A stretch of DNA of 64,000 nucleotides, from the NCBI RefSeq assembly GCF_015277775.1, contig NZ_CP063849.1, forward strand, positions 1,488,001-1,552,000. The letters run 5' to 3'. This stretch comes from Paludibaculum fermentans. Lineage in GTDB: Bacteria > Acidobacteriota > Terriglobia > Bryobacterales > Bryobacteraceae. The notes below the pieces were generated by a model. It was not told where the DNA came from, ran no database searches, and saw only the letters and a program-made list of their open reading frames with translations. Positions 17,176 to 25,745 of the stretch are shown one piece after another. The stretch's first letter is position 1, and the number at the start of each line of letters is the position of its first letter. The position numbers and the translations under genes were made by a program.

Positions 17176-18219
17176 CTAATACTTCACCTTGACCCAACGT
17201 TTGGAGGCCATGGACTGGTAGCCCGCATCCAGCACGCAGTTGACGGCGTAACCGTCCACATAGGTCTCCCGGGGCTCCACGCCGTCGCGAACACATTCGA
17301 CGAAGTGGCGCATCTCGGCCTGGTAGCCGTAGGTGAACGCCTCTTCCGGCAGCGGCCGGGTCCAGCCGAAGTCGATGTCGGCCTTTTCGACGACATAGCC
17401 GGCGGGCTGCGAAACGAAGGAGGAGATCGGCGTGCCGCGGGTGACATCGGTGAAGATGGATCCTTCGCTGCCGTGGATCTCGTTGCGCAGGTCGAGACCG
17501 CCCTTGCAGGTCCAGCTCATCTCGCAGTGGGCGATGCCGCCGGAGCTGAACTTCAGCACCAGCAGCGCATTGTCCTCGCCCTTGGTCTTCTTGCTGTGGA
17601 CCAGCGTGTCGCCCCAGGCCATCACTTCCACGATGGCGTTTTCCTTGCCGTGGAAGTAGCGCGCGGCCTCGATGCAGTGGCAGGCGAGGTCGTTCATGGC
17701 GCCGCCGCCGGTGCGTTCAATGTCCCAGAAATGCGCGCTGTGCGGGCCGGAGTGGGATTCGCGCGAACGAACCCACAGCACCTTGCCGATGCCGCCGCTC
17801 TCGATGGTCTGGCGGGCCTTCACCACGGCCGGGGCGAACACCTCGGTTTCGGCGTAGCCGTGCAGCTTATCGGACTCGACGGCGGCCTTCAGCATGCGGC
17901 CCGCTTCCTCCGGCGTACGAGCCAGAGGCTTGGTGCAGACCTGGTTGCGGCCCGCCTGCGACAGCAGGACGGACACCGGCATGTGGGCGTCGTTGGGCAG
18001 GGCGATGATGTAGAGGTCGATGTCGTCGCGCTCAATGAGCTTGGCCAGATTGGTGGTGTGCTCCGGGATATTCCAGGTGGCGGCGAACTTCTTCGCCCGC
18101 TTCTTGTCGAGCGAGAAGTTGACGACCACCTCCTGGCCATTCACGTTGGCCAGGCCCTGCATGTAGAAGCCGGCCACGAAACCGGAGCCCAACATGGCGA
18201 TGCGAACGGTTTTTGGCAT
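17176..18219 (-). CDS. Gfo/Idh/MocA family oxidoreductase
   Basis: A 347-residue NAD(P)-dependent sugar oxidoreductase. The Rossmann motif GSGFVAGFYMQGL is near the N-terminus, followed by CTKPLART, the equivalent of the EKP motif holding the catalytic Lys, and HCIEAARYF in the C-terminal domain. Enzymes of this family oxidise sugars, inositols or glycosides, or open glycosidic bonds via 3-keto intermediates. It lies between a Tat-exported glycosidase-like gene and an SDR gene; together these look like a small glycoside-utilisation unit. Confidence 0.93.
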   Translation of the reverse strand: MPKTVRIAMLGSGFVAGFYMQGLANVNGQEVVVNFSLDKKRAKKFAATWNIPEHTTNLAKLIERDDIDLYIIALPNDAHMPVSVLLSQAGRNQVCTKPLARTPEEAGRMLKAAVESDKLHGYAETEVFAPAVVKARQTIESGGIGKVLWVRSRESHSGPHSAHFWDIERTGGGAMNDLACHCIEAARYFHGKENAIVEVMAWGDTLVHSKKTKGEDNALLVLKFSSGGIAHCEMSWTCKGGLDLRNEIHGSEGSIFTDVTRGTPISSFVSQPAGYVVEKADIDFGWTRPLPEEAFTYGYQAEMRHFVECVRDGVEPRETYVDGYAVNCVLDAGYQSMASKRWVKVKY

Positions 18220-18233
18220 GAGTCACTCGCTCC

Positions 18234-20279
18234 TTATTCGAAACAGATCGCCTGGTGGCCGATAACCTTCTCGACACGGCAAACCGCATATCCATTCTCG
18301 AAACGGAACGGGAGGGGTTTGTTCTGGGGCACGAGGGTCACTCTTCTGGGCGGCGCGGCCAGACGGAGCCGGATCTCCTGGTCGAGCAGCAGTCCGGGTT
18401 CCTCAATGATATCGATGTCGGGCGCGCGGCGTGTCATGGGGTAGTGGAGTAGATGCACGATGCGGCGCTTGGATTCGGGCTGTTCCAGCAGGGTGACCTG
18501 GGCGGTGGAGGGCAGTTTGGGCGCCGTCAGCGCGGGCTGCGGCATGAGCCGTTGCAACAGGTCGCCGACAACCAGCTTATAGGCGCCCACGCCATCGAGG
18601 GCGTAGCTGCGGAAGAGGGGATTGGCGATGTAGCAGACCTTGCCGCGCAGGGTGATGAGCGGCTCCTCGGTACGCTGGCCCAGGGGCGTCTGTTTGTGGG
18701 AGCTGAAGTGCTCCGGCGTACGGTCGAAGTAAGGATGGCCGTAGGTGGCCAGCACCTCGGTGCCTTCGTCGACGGCCACGGAATGGCCGGGCTGATACAG
18801 GAAGTAGGCGCTCTCGTCGAGCGACGGGAACGCACCCGGCCTGGCCAGCATGTACTCGCCGCGGAACTTCGCCTTGCCCTGGTAGCGGATGCCGAGCGGC
18901 TTCCAGTAGAACCAGTACATGCGCGGGTCCAGCAGGCTCTCGGCCGAGGCGATGACGCTGCCGCCGGCGGTGACAAACTCGTCGAGCTTGGCCAGCAGCT
19001 CCTTGGACGGCCGGATCTCGTCGGGCAGGATCAGCAGCTTGTAGCGGCGGAAGTCCTCGGCCAGATCGATGACATTGAACTGCTGGTGCAACTCCACCAG
19101 CATGTTGGTGAAGCCCTGGTCGGCCGGCGTGATCTTCTGCGTGGTTTCCGTATTGAAGAGCGCGGTGGAGACGACTCCGATGTCCGCCACGGCCTTCGCG
19201 CCGCGGGCCCAGGGCTCCAGCGCTTCCACCTTGGTATAGGTCTTGCCGATGCGGGCGTAGGTCGTCTTGTCCAGCCGGCCGCGCGGGTGCAACTGGTCGC
19301 CGACGCAGGCCTTGGCGCCGTTGGCGAGGAAGTTCAGGCACTCGAAGTCGAGCGCGGCCTGATTCTTCAAGCCGCCGAAGTCGCCCCAGCTTTTGTGGAA
19401 GCGGCCGGTCATGCCCACCATGTCCTTGCCCAGCGTACGCATATAGCGGACCCGCTGCTGGAAGTGGGTATAGCCCCAGCCGCCCGTGGGCAGCGATTCG
19501 ATCTCGATGTGCGAGTAGTAGTCGAGCTCGTCACGTACGCCCACGACGAGGCGGCTGTTGTAGAACGTCAGTCCGTTGGGGAAACGCTTGTGGACGACCT
19601 TGTTCAGCCCCTCTTCCACGCGTTTGGCCACCAGTTTGTTGTGCGTGCGGATGGATTCGGGGTCGTCCTTCAGGCCGAGCTTCTTGCGGTCGGCCGTACA
19701 CCAGTGGCAGAAGCAGCCGTCCGGGTGCTGCTTGAGGATGTCGAACCACGCGCCGTCGGCGTCGTATTTCGTGACGAGCTCTTCATTCTCGGCCAGCACC
19801 TGGTCGAGATAGGGCGTGTTCATGCAGATCCACGGCCAGGCGTCGGTGGGCGAGCCGCCGATGTTCTGCCCGTCGCGCGTCACCACCATCCAGTCAGGAT
19901 GCTTGCGCGAGGTGGCCACGTCCCACACCAGCGAATAGTAGTAGAGCACGTGGATGCCGGCGGCTCTGCAGGCGGTGACCATCTGGCCCAGCAGGTCGAT
20001 CTTGAGCGCCGGGTGCCGCGTGGCGATGGCGGTGTCGTAATAGGCCAGGCCGTGGTGGCACTTCGCGAAGACGTTGATCGAGTTGACGTGCGCCGCTTTC
20101 AGCGTGGCGGCGAACTCGCGGGCGTCGAAGTCGGCGGCAACGTCGGGGATCAGTTCGCTGGTATGAAAGTCGAGGTGGACCTGGCGGAACGGCAGTTCGG
20201 AGTGCGCCGAAGTGGGCGCGGCGGCGAGTCCGGCGGCGGCGCTGGTGAGCAGAAACTCACGCCGGTTCAAGAAAGGCAT
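18234..20279 (-). CDS. Tat-exported glycoside-hydrolase-like protein (trimerisation-domain type)
   Basis: A 681-residue protein with a twin-arginine signal (NRREFLLTSAAAGLAAAP). The N-terminal TIM-barrel-like half (HLDFHTSELIPD, INVFAKCHHGLAYYDT, HVLYYYSLVW) resembles hypothetical glycosyl hydrolase 6 and GH29-like proteins. The middle has a beta-galactosidase trimerisation-like domain (LLILPDEIRPSKELLAKLDEFVTAGGSVIAS). A catalytic pair was not assigned. The start at 20279 is chosen because it places the RR motif correctly; the open frame extends 10 codons upstream. Gene order (glycosidase, Gfo/Idh, SDR) suggests action on a periplasmic glycoside. Confidence 0.85.
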   Translation of the reverse strand: MPFLNRREFLLTSAAAGLAAAPTSAHSELPFRQVHLDFHTSELIPDVAADFDAREFAATLKAAHVNSINVFAKCHHGLAYYDTAIATRHPALKIDLLGQMVTACRAAGIHVLYYYSLVWDVATSRKHPDWMVVTRDGQNIGGSPTDAWPWICMNTPYLDQVLAENEELVTKYDADGAWFDILKQHPDGCFCHWCTADRKKLGLKDDPESIRTHNKLVAKRVEEGLNKVVHKRFPNGLTFYNSRLVVGVRDELDYYSHIEIESLPTGGWGYTHFQQRVRYMRTLGKDMVGMTGRFHKSWGDFGGLKNQAALDFECLNFLANGAKACVGDQLHPRGRLDKTTYARIGKTYTKVEALEPWARGAKAVADIGVVSTALFNTETTQKITPADQGFTNMLVELHQQFNVIDLAEDFRRYKLLILPDEIRPSKELLAKLDEFVTAGGSVIASAESLLDPRMYWFYWKPLGIRYQGKAKFRGEYMLARPGAFPSLDESAYFLYQPGHSVAVDEGTEVLATYGHPYFDRTPEHFSSHKQTPLGQRTEEPLITLRGKVCYIANPLFRSYALDGVGAYKLVVGDLLQRLMPQPALTAPKLPSTAQVTLLEQPESKRRIVHLLHYPMTRRAPDIDIIEEPGLLLDQEIRLRLAAPPRRVTLVPQNKPLPFRFENGYAVCRVEKVIGHQAICFE

Positions 20280-20341
20280 GCGGGCATGGTATCGAAGCCG
20301 CGAGGGCAAGCCAAGTGCCGCATGCGAGAGAATGAAATTTG

Positions 20342-21559
20342 ATGGATGCGATCTCGCGAGCGGACGGCCGCAAGCGCACGGCGGCCGTCGTGCTGGCGGG
20401 CTTCTGCGCCTTCCTCGACCTCTACGCGCCCCAGCCCCTGTTGCCGATGCTCGCCCGGCATTTTCAGATCTCCGCCGCCGGAGCGGGCCTGGTCGTCAGC
20501 GCCGCCACCATTGCCGTGGCGCTGGCCGCGCCGTTTGTCGGACTCATCGCCGACCGCCATGGCCGCAAGCAGGTGATCGTGCCCGCCACCCTGCTGCTGG
20601 TGATCCCCACACTGATGGCCGCCTTGGCCCAGAACCTGCCGCAACTCCTGTTCTGGCGGTTCCTGCAGGGCGTGCTGACGCCCGGCATCTTCGCCGTCAC
20701 CATCGCGTATATCAATGAAGAGTGGAGGTCGAACGTCGGCGCGGCCATGGCTGCCTATGTCACGGGTACGGTGCTGGGTGGCTTCACCGGACGCACGCTC
20801 GCCGCGCTGGTGGCGACGGTCACTTCGTGGCAGTGGGCCTTTGTCTGGCTGGCGGTGCTGAACCTGGCCGGCGGCCTCGCGATCAGGGCCTGGATGCCGG
20901 AGGGCAAGCGGTTCCGGCCCGTCACCTCGGAAGGCGGCCATGCGGCCCAGATCCTGCGGCACCTGAGGAATCCGCAACTGCTGGCAACCTACGGAGCAGG
21001 CTTCTGCGTCCTGTTTTCGATGGTTGCCTTGTTCACGTACGTGAACTTCCATCTGGAGGCCGCGCCGTACCATCTGTCCACGGCCGCACTGGGGTTCCTG
21101 TTCACGGTTTACCTGGTGGGCGCGGTGATCACGCCCATTGCTGGACGCTGGATCGACCGGTTGGGCCACCGGACCGCGTTGAGCGGCGCGCTGAGCCTGA
21201 GCCTGCTGGGCACGGCCCTGACTTTGCTGGTTCCTCTGCCGGCCATCATCACCGGCCTGGCGTTCTGCTGTACCGGCGTCTTCATCGCGCAGTCGGCCGC
21301 CAGCAGCTACATCGGCAAGGTGACGAAGGAAGGACGGGCCGCGGCCGTGGGGCTCTATGTCACCTTCTACTATGTAGGCGGCAGCGCCGGAGCCGTATTG
21401 CCCGGAGCACTGTGGTCCCGCTGGGGCTGGCCAGCCTGCGTCGCGCTGATCGCCCTGGTGCAGGCGCTGACCATTGGCTTGGCCCTGGTGTTCTGGCGTC
21501 CGGTGACCAGTGCCCTGCCCCTGGAAGCGGCCATCACGACCGAGCGCGGTTCCTTGTAA
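20342..21559 (+). CDS. MFS transporter (sugar/drug efflux type)
   Basis: A 405-residue inner-membrane protein with about twelve hydrophobic segments. The MFS inter-helix motif is seen as GLIADRHGRKQV between helices 2 and 3 and a weaker copy GRWIDRLGHRTA in the second half. It resembles AraJ/YnfM-like exporters. It is divergent from the glycosidase gene and upstream of an alpha-galactosidase. The substrate is unknown. The ATG at 20342 is preferred over the TTG just before it. Confidence 0.92.
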   Translation: MDAISRADGRKRTAAVVLAGFCAFLDLYAPQPLLPMLARHFQISAAGAGLVVSAATIAVALAAPFVGLIADRHGRKQVIVPATLLLVIPTLMAALAQNLPQLLFWRFLQGVLTPGIFAVTIAYINEEWRSNVGAAMAAYVTGTVLGGFTGRTLAALVATVTSWQWAFVWLAVLNLAGGLAIRAWMPEGKRFRPVTSEGGHAAQILRHLRNPQLLATYGAGFCVLFSMVALFTYVNFHLEAAPYHLSTAALGFLFTVYLVGAVITPIAGRWIDRLGHRTALSGALSLSLLGTALTLLVPLPAIITGLAFCCTGVFIAQSAASSYIGKVTKEGRAAAVGLYVTFYYVGGSAGAVLPGALWSRWGWPACVALIALVQALTIGLALVFWRPVTSALPLEAAITTERGSL

Positions 21560-21564
21560 AAAAT

Positions 21565-21578
21565 TGTAAGCGTTTCCC
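21565..21578 (+). promoter_or_regulatory. LacI/GalR-type operator-like site before the alpha-galactosidase gene
   Basis: TGTAAGCGTTTCCC matches the CG-centred consensus of LacI-family operators (TGWAANCGNTNWCA) at 12 of 14 positions. It lies 45 bases before the start codon of the GH27 gene. The 3' half is imperfect and no LacI-family gene is in the window. Confidence 0.4.
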
Positions 21579-21622
21579 TGCGCGCCCCGATCGCCGCACA
21601 CTTCGGTATAGGATATAGGCCG

Positions 21623-23206
21623 ATGAAGCCCCTAGCCGTGCTTACTCTCTTCGCTTTCCCATGCCTGGCCGCCGATCTCACCGGCAGTTGGGTGGCCCAA
21701 CGCCAGGGCCCGGGCGGGCGCGTCATGGAAACCCAACTCAACTTCAAACAGGAGGGCTCGGCGTTCACCGGCGCGATGCTCTCGTCGATGGGCGAGCAGA
21801 AGATCCTGAACGGCAAGATCGAGGGCGATGCGTTCTCGTTCGAGGTCGTTCAAAACATGATGGGCCAGGAACGCCGTGTGAAGTGGGAAGGCAAGGTCGA
21901 GGGCGACCAGCTCAAGCTGACGATGAACATGCCGGCCATGGGGCCTGGCGGTCCCCCGCCCGGCGGCGCCATGGGTCCTGGCGGACCTCCGGCCGGAGGC
22001 GGTGGGATGCGCGGCATGCGCGAGATGACCGCCAAACGCGGCGAAAGCGAAGTCCTCAAAAAGGAACTGGCGGCCGAGGCGAAACGCCCCAAGCCGGTGC
22101 TGCCCGAACGGAAGGCCCTGCCGCTCAATGGACTGGCCAAGACTCCGCCGATGGGCTGGAACAGTTGGAACAAGTTCCATGCCGCCATCAGCGACAAGCT
22201 CATCCGCGAGGTGGCCGATGCCATGGCCTCCAGCGGGCTGCGCGACGCCGGCTACGTCTACCTGACCATCGACGACGGCTGGATCGCGGGCCGCGACGAG
22301 TCGGGCAAGCCCAGGCCGAATGAGCGGTTTCCCGACATGAAGGCGCTGGGCGACTACGTCCACTCCAAAGGGCTGAAGTTCGGCATCTACTCCTCGCCTG
22401 GCTCGCGCACCTGCCAGCAATTGGAGGGCAGCCTGGGCTACGAGGCCATCGACGCCAAGGTGTATGCCTCTTGGGGTGTCGACTATTTGAAGTACGACTG
22501 GTGCGGCGCTGCGCGGACGTTCACGGTCGACCAGCAGCCCGTGGTCTACCAGTTGATGGCGCAGGAGTTGCGGGCGACCGGCCGGCCTATTCTCTACAGC
22601 ATTAGCCAGTATGGCCAGGGCACGGTGCTGGAGTGGGCGTCGACCATCGGCGCGAACATGTGGCGGACGACCGGCGACATCCGCGACACCTACGAGTCGA
22701 TGGCGCAGATCGGCTTTGGGCAGAACGGCAAGGAGAAATCGGCCGGACCGGGCCACTGGAACGATCCGGACATGCTCGAGATCGGCAATGGCGGGCTGAA
22801 TCCGGACGAGAGCCGGACGCACATGAGCCTGTGGGCGATTCTGGCGGCTCCGCTGATCGCCGGCAACGACGTTCGTAGTATGGACAAGGACACGCTCGAC
22901 GTCCTGACGAATCGGGACGTGCTGGCAGTGAGCCAGGATCCGCTGGGCAAGCAGGGCTACCGCCTGCAACAGAACGGCGACATCGACATTTGGGTTCGTC
23001 CGTTACAAAAGGGCGAGTGGGCGGTGGGCCTCTTCAACCGGGGCAAGGCTCCGGCGCCGGCGTCCATCACCTGGCAGGCACTGGGGGTGAAAGGGACCCC
23101 GAGAGTCCGCGATCTTTGGACGCATGCGGCGGTGCAGCCCACGGCCGATGGCTACACCGCCACAGTGCCGGCACATGGCGTGGCGATGCTGCGTGTCAGG
23201 CCGTGA
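21623..23206 (+). CDS. GH27 alpha-galactosidase with N-terminal beta-rich domain
   Basis: A 527-residue exported enzyme. After a signal peptide (residues 1-16) comes a small beta-rich domain (LTGSWVAQRQGPGG ... VKWEGKVEGDQLKLTM), a Gly/Pro/Met-rich linker at about 110-140, and the GH27 catalytic barrel (PPMGWNSWNKF, TIDDGW). Nucleophile Asp292 is in LKYDWC and acid/base Asp352 in WRTTGDI. A C-terminal beta-sandwich follows. The family releases terminal alpha-galactose from galactosides and plant galactomannans. The N-terminal domain is not part of standard GH27 enzymes. Confidence 0.93.
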   Translation: MKPLAVLTLFAFPCLAADLTGSWVAQRQGPGGRVMETQLNFKQEGSAFTGAMLSSMGEQKILNGKIEGDAFSFEVVQNMMGQERRVKWEGKVEGDQLKLTMNMPAMGPGGPPPGGAMGPGGPPAGGGGMRGMREMTAKRGESEVLKKELAAEAKRPKPVLPERKALPLNGLAKTPPMGWNSWNKFHAAISDKLIREVADAMASSGLRDAGYVYLTIDDGWIAGRDESGKPRPNERFPDMKALGDYVHSKGLKFGIYSSPGSRTCQQLEGSLGYEAIDAKVYASWGVDYLKYDWCGAARTFTVDQQPVVYQLMAQELRATGRPILYSISQYGQGTVLEWASTIGANMWRTTGDIRDTYESMAQIGFGQNGKEKSAGPGHWNDPDMLEIGNGGLNPDESRTHMSLWAILAAPLIAGNDVRSMDKDTLDVLTNRDVLAVSQDPLGKQGYRLQQNGDIDIWVRPLQKGEWAVGLFNRGKAPAPASITWQALGVKGTPRVRDLWTHAAVQPTADGYTATVPAHGVAMLRVRP

Positions 23207-23304
23207 TGGCCGCATCGGGACAGCGTGTCGCCTGGAGTAGGACAAGTTGTCCCGTTTTGGGGAGAGCCTGGACTGAATTTGTTGAAACAACAGGACTTGC
23301 CGTT

Positions 23305-23320
23305 TGGCACAAGCCTTGCT
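23305..23320 (+). promoter_or_regulatory. Sigma-54 (-24/-12) promoter
   Basis: TGGCAC (23305-23310), 5 bases, TTGCT (23316-23320). The GG and GC doublets are separated by exactly 10 bases, matching the sigma-54 consensus in full. The predicted transcript start is near 23331. No coding sequence follows for about 265 bases, but a strong terminator lies about 90 bases on. Confidence 0.72.
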
Positions 23321-23330
23321 TATTAATTAG

Positions 23331-23452
23331 TCGGAATACGAAAGCGAACCGGAGGTCGTAGCAGCCTTCGGGTCGACCGTTCAAATTCTCCAAAAATAAG
23401 CGATCCTGATCCTCGCGGGCCGCCATTCACTCCACGGCGGCCCCCTTTTTTT
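23331..23452 (+). ncRNA. Candidate sigma-54-dependent small RNA
   Basis: About 122 bases between a consensus -24/-12 promoter and an intrinsic terminator, in a gap with no gene on either strand. The body contains a stem GGTCG (23354-23358) / CGACC (23374-23378) capped by CC-TTCG-GG (23365-23372), a UUCG tetraloop, then an unstructured A/U-rich stretch (TCAAATTCTCCAAAAATAAG) before the terminator hairpin. This is the usual plan of an Hfq-class regulatory RNA. It could instead be the leader of the following S41 gene if the terminator is conditional. Confidence 0.6.
23417..23452 (+). terminator. Intrinsic terminator of the candidate sRNA
   Basis: Perfect 8-bp GC stem GGGCCGCC (23417-23424) / GGCGGCCC (23436-23443), 11-base loop, then CC and seven T residues (23446-23452). 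Confidence 0.88.
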
Positions 23453-23532
23453 GCCCACTTGCGTCCAGATTCCCCTTGCACCCAAAACCGGACGTGACGC
23501 GTCTATGAGTTAGAGCGATCTGACTGGCTGGG

Positions 23533-23553
23533 CCTGATATACTTCCTATCAGG
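23533..23553 (+). promoter_or_regulatory. Extended -10 promoter with inverted-repeat operator for the S41 gene
   Basis: TGA-TATACT (23535-23543) fits an extended -10 element. An inverted repeat CCTGATA / TATCAGG (23533-23539 and 23547-23553, 7-base spacer) lies across it, so a dimeric repressor could block it. A strong Shine-Dalgarno GGAGGGG (23580-23586) precedes the ATG at 23596. Confidence 0.5.
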
Positions 23554-23595
23554 GAGATTGCACCCGGCCGGAAGTACCCGGAGGGGCTACAACAC

Positions 23596-24897
23596 ATGAG
23601 CAACGGATTCAAGTACTCGGTGGTGAGCGTTTCCACCGTGCTGGTGGCACTGCTGCTGATCGGGGCTGTCCTGGGCCAAAGCCCGGAAACCAATCCCGCG
23701 GACCCCTACCGCCATCTGAACGTGTTCACCGAGGTTTTCGCCAAGGTGAAGGCAGACTACGTGGAAGAGCCCGACATGAAGAATGTCACCCTGGGCGCCG
23801 TGAATGGTCTGCTGGTCTCCCTGGACCCGTTCGCCAGCTACTTGAACGCCGAGCAGTACAAACAATATCTGAAAGTGAAGTCCACCCCGAAGGCCGACAT
23901 CGGCCTGGTGCTCAGCCGCAAGTACGGCTATGAGCTCGGCGTGGTGGACGCCATTCCTGGTTCCCCGGCCGACAAAGCGGGCCTCTCCACGGGCGACATC
24001 CTGGAAGCGATCAACGGTATTTCGACGCGCGACATGCCGCTCGCCTACGCCGATGTCCTGCTGCATGGCGACGCTGGTTCCACCCTCGAACTGACGGTGT
24101 TGCGGCTGCGCAAGCCTGAGCCCACCAAGATGACCCTGACCCGTGCACAGGTGCAGGCGCCGGCGATGGTCTCGAAGATGCTCGACAAGGAAGTCGGCTA
24201 CGTTAGCGTCGAAGATCTCGGTAAGGGCAAGACCCAGTCGGTACAGACCGCCATCGCCGCGCTGGAGAAGCAAGGCGCGAAGAAGATCATTCTGGACCTG
24301 CGGCACTCGGCCGTGAATGTGCCCGAAGAGGGCGTCTCGCTGGCTAACCTGTTCCTGGACAAGGGCACCATCGGCTCGCTGAGCGGACAGAAAGTCCCCA
24401 AGCAGACATTCCAGGCCGATCCGGCCAAAGCGACATACAAAGGACCGCTGGTGGTGCTGACCAATCGCGGTACGTCAGGTGCGGCCGAAATCGTGGCCGC
24501 CGCCCTGCTGGACAACAAGCGCGCCTCCGTTGTCGGTGAGCGCACCTATGGCGACGCGGCCATGCGCAAGGCCGTCACGACGGAAGACGGCGGTGCGGTA
24601 CTGCTGGCCGTGGCCAAGTACTACTCGCCCGGCGGCAAGGCCATCCAGGACACCTCCGTGGTGCCCAACTACCCCGTGACGGATACTGAGCCCGAAGCGA
24701 CCACGGACGAAGACGACGCGACACCCGCGCCGGCGACGCCTAAGGAGCCTAAGGAGCCGAAGTCGTCCGAGGATGCCATTCTGAAAAAGGCGTTGGAAGT
24801 GGTGAACGGTAAGGTTCAGGCCTCCAACACGGTCGATGTGAAGCCCGGCGATGCCAGCGTGATGCGTCCGCTGAACATCCCGGCGCCCAAGAATTAA
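23596..24897 (+). CDS. S41 (C-terminal processing) peptidase-like protein with altered active site
   Basis: A 433-residue membrane-anchored protein: N-terminal hydrophobic segment (about 8-28), PDZ domain (GYELGVVDAIPGSPADKAGLSTGDILEAING), S41 domain and a Pro/Glu/Lys-rich linker near 370-390. In CTP peptidases the pattern N-x-G-[ST]-A-S-A-[AS]-E-I gives the nucleophile Ser, with Lys 25 residues later in FGKG. Here the aligned stretch is NRGTSGAAEI (Ser294-Gly295), with Gly at the nucleophile position, and YGDAAM has Asp320 in place of Lys. It may be an inactive scaffold or use shifted residues. An FmdB-like gene follows after 7 bases. Confidence 0.85.
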   Translation: MSNGFKYSVVSVSTVLVALLLIGAVLGQSPETNPADPYRHLNVFTEVFAKVKADYVEEPDMKNVTLGAVNGLLVSLDPFASYLNAEQYKQYLKVKSTPKADIGLVLSRKYGYELGVVDAIPGSPADKAGLSTGDILEAINGISTRDMPLAYADVLLHGDAGSTLELTVLRLRKPEPTKMTLTRAQVQAPAMVSKMLDKEVGYVSVEDLGKGKTQSVQTAIAALEKQGAKKIILDLRHSAVNVPEEGVSLANLFLDKGTIGSLSGQKVPKQTFQADPAKATYKGPLVVLTNRGTSGAAEIVAAALLDNKRASVVGERTYGDAAMRKAVTTEDGGAVLLAVAKYYSPGGKAIQDTSVVPNYPVTDTEPEATTDEDDATPAPATPKEPKEPKSSEDAILKKALEVVNGKVQASNTVDVKPGDASVMRPLNIPAPKN

Positions 24898-24904
24898 CAC
24901 TGCT

Positions 24905-25213
24905 ATGCCACTGTACGAATACAAATGTGATCGCTGCCATAAGACGATTGAGGTCCTGCAGAAGTTCTCCGATACCCCCTTGTCCGTTCACGAGGGCTGT
25001 GGCGGAGCACTGGCTCGCCTGATCTCCACGTCGGCTCTTCAGTTCAAGGGCAGCGGCTTTTACATCACGGACTATTCCAAGTCCAAGTCTTCGGGCAGCA
25101 GCGGTTCGAACGGCAAGAGCGCGAGCGGCAAAGAGAGCTCCTCGACCTCCGAGTCCGCCCCGGCCAAGACGGAATCGACGCCCAAGCCCGCAGCCAGTGA
25201 ATCCAGCAAGTAA
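24905..25213 (+). CDS. FmdB-family zinc-ribbon protein
   Basis: A 102-residue protein with the FmdB/CxxC regulatory N-terminus MPLYEYKCDRC (Cys8, Cys11). The second half-site, usually CPxCG, keeps only one Cys (HEGCGGAL), so metal binding may be incomplete. Residues 60-102 are a low-complexity Ser/Lys/Pro tail (SKSKSSGSSGSNGKSASG). It lies 7 bases after the S41-like gene and overlaps gmhB by 17 bases. The biochemical role of this family is not established. Confidence 0.88.
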   Translation: MPLYEYKCDRCHKTIEVLQKFSDTPLSVHEGCGGALARLISTSALQFKGSGFYITDYSKSKSSGSSGSNGKSASGKESSSTSESAPAKTESTPKPAASESSK

Positions 25214-25745
25214 GGCCGGAACCCGCCGGTTTGTCGCCTTCGATCGCGACGGCACTCTCATTGTAGAGAAGAACTATCTCGCTGACCCCGAGCAGATCGA
25301 ACTGCTCCCCGGAGCCCGCGAGGCCGTAGACCGTCTGCGCGCCGCCGGCTACGGCCTGGTCGTCGTCACCAACCAGTCCGGTGTCGGACGCGGCTACTTC
25401 GGCATGGACGCGGTGCAGGCGATGAACCACAGGCTGGAGGAATTGCTGGGCTCATTCGACGGGATCTATGTGTGCCCGCACGCGCCGGCCGAACAGTGCG
25501 ACTGCCGCAAACCGAAGCCCACGCTGCTGCTGCGCGCCGCAGCCGAACTTGGGTTCGATCCGGCGGAGAGTGTCGTAGTGGGCGACAAGGATGTAGACGT
25601 GAGTCTCGGCCAAAATGCCGGTGGCCGCGGGATCCTGGTCACCACCGGCTACGGTGCGAGGCATCTGGCCGAAGGGCGGACGCAGCCGGACTTCGTCGCG
25701 GAAACGCTGGAGCAGGCGGTGGACTGGATCCTGAATCGGGGCTAG
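25197..25745 (+). CDS. gmhB: D-glycero-D-manno-heptose 1,7-bisphosphate 7-phosphatase (GmhB-like)
   Basis: A 182-residue HAD-IIIA phosphatase. Catalytic motif DRDGTL near residue 16, TNQSG (motif II), the Cys/His zinc-binding insert CPHAPAEQCDC, RKPKP and GDKDVD (motif IV) are all present. It dephosphorylates heptose bisphosphate for LPS core or related heptose synthesis. The GTG at 25197 overlaps the FmdB-like gene by 17 bases. Histidinol-phosphatase activity is the main alternative, since the families are close. Confidence 0.92.
   Translation: MNPASKAGTRRFVAFDRDGTLIVEKNYLADPEQIELLPGAREAVDRLRAAGYGLVVVTNQSGVGRGYFGMDAVQAMNHRLEELLGSFDGIYVCPHAPAEQCDCRKPKPTLLLRAAAELGFDPAESVVVGDKDVDVSLGQNAGGRGILVTTGYGARHLAEGRTQPDFVAETLEQAVDWILNRG

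Noticed and set aside
16693-18444. 583-residue plus-strand open frame over the SDR and Gfo/Idh genes
   Set aside because: Spans two real genes on the other strand and has no family features.
18453-20342. 629-residue plus-strand open frame over the glycosidase-like gene
   Set aside because: Mirror of a real gene with a Tat signal and ordered domains.
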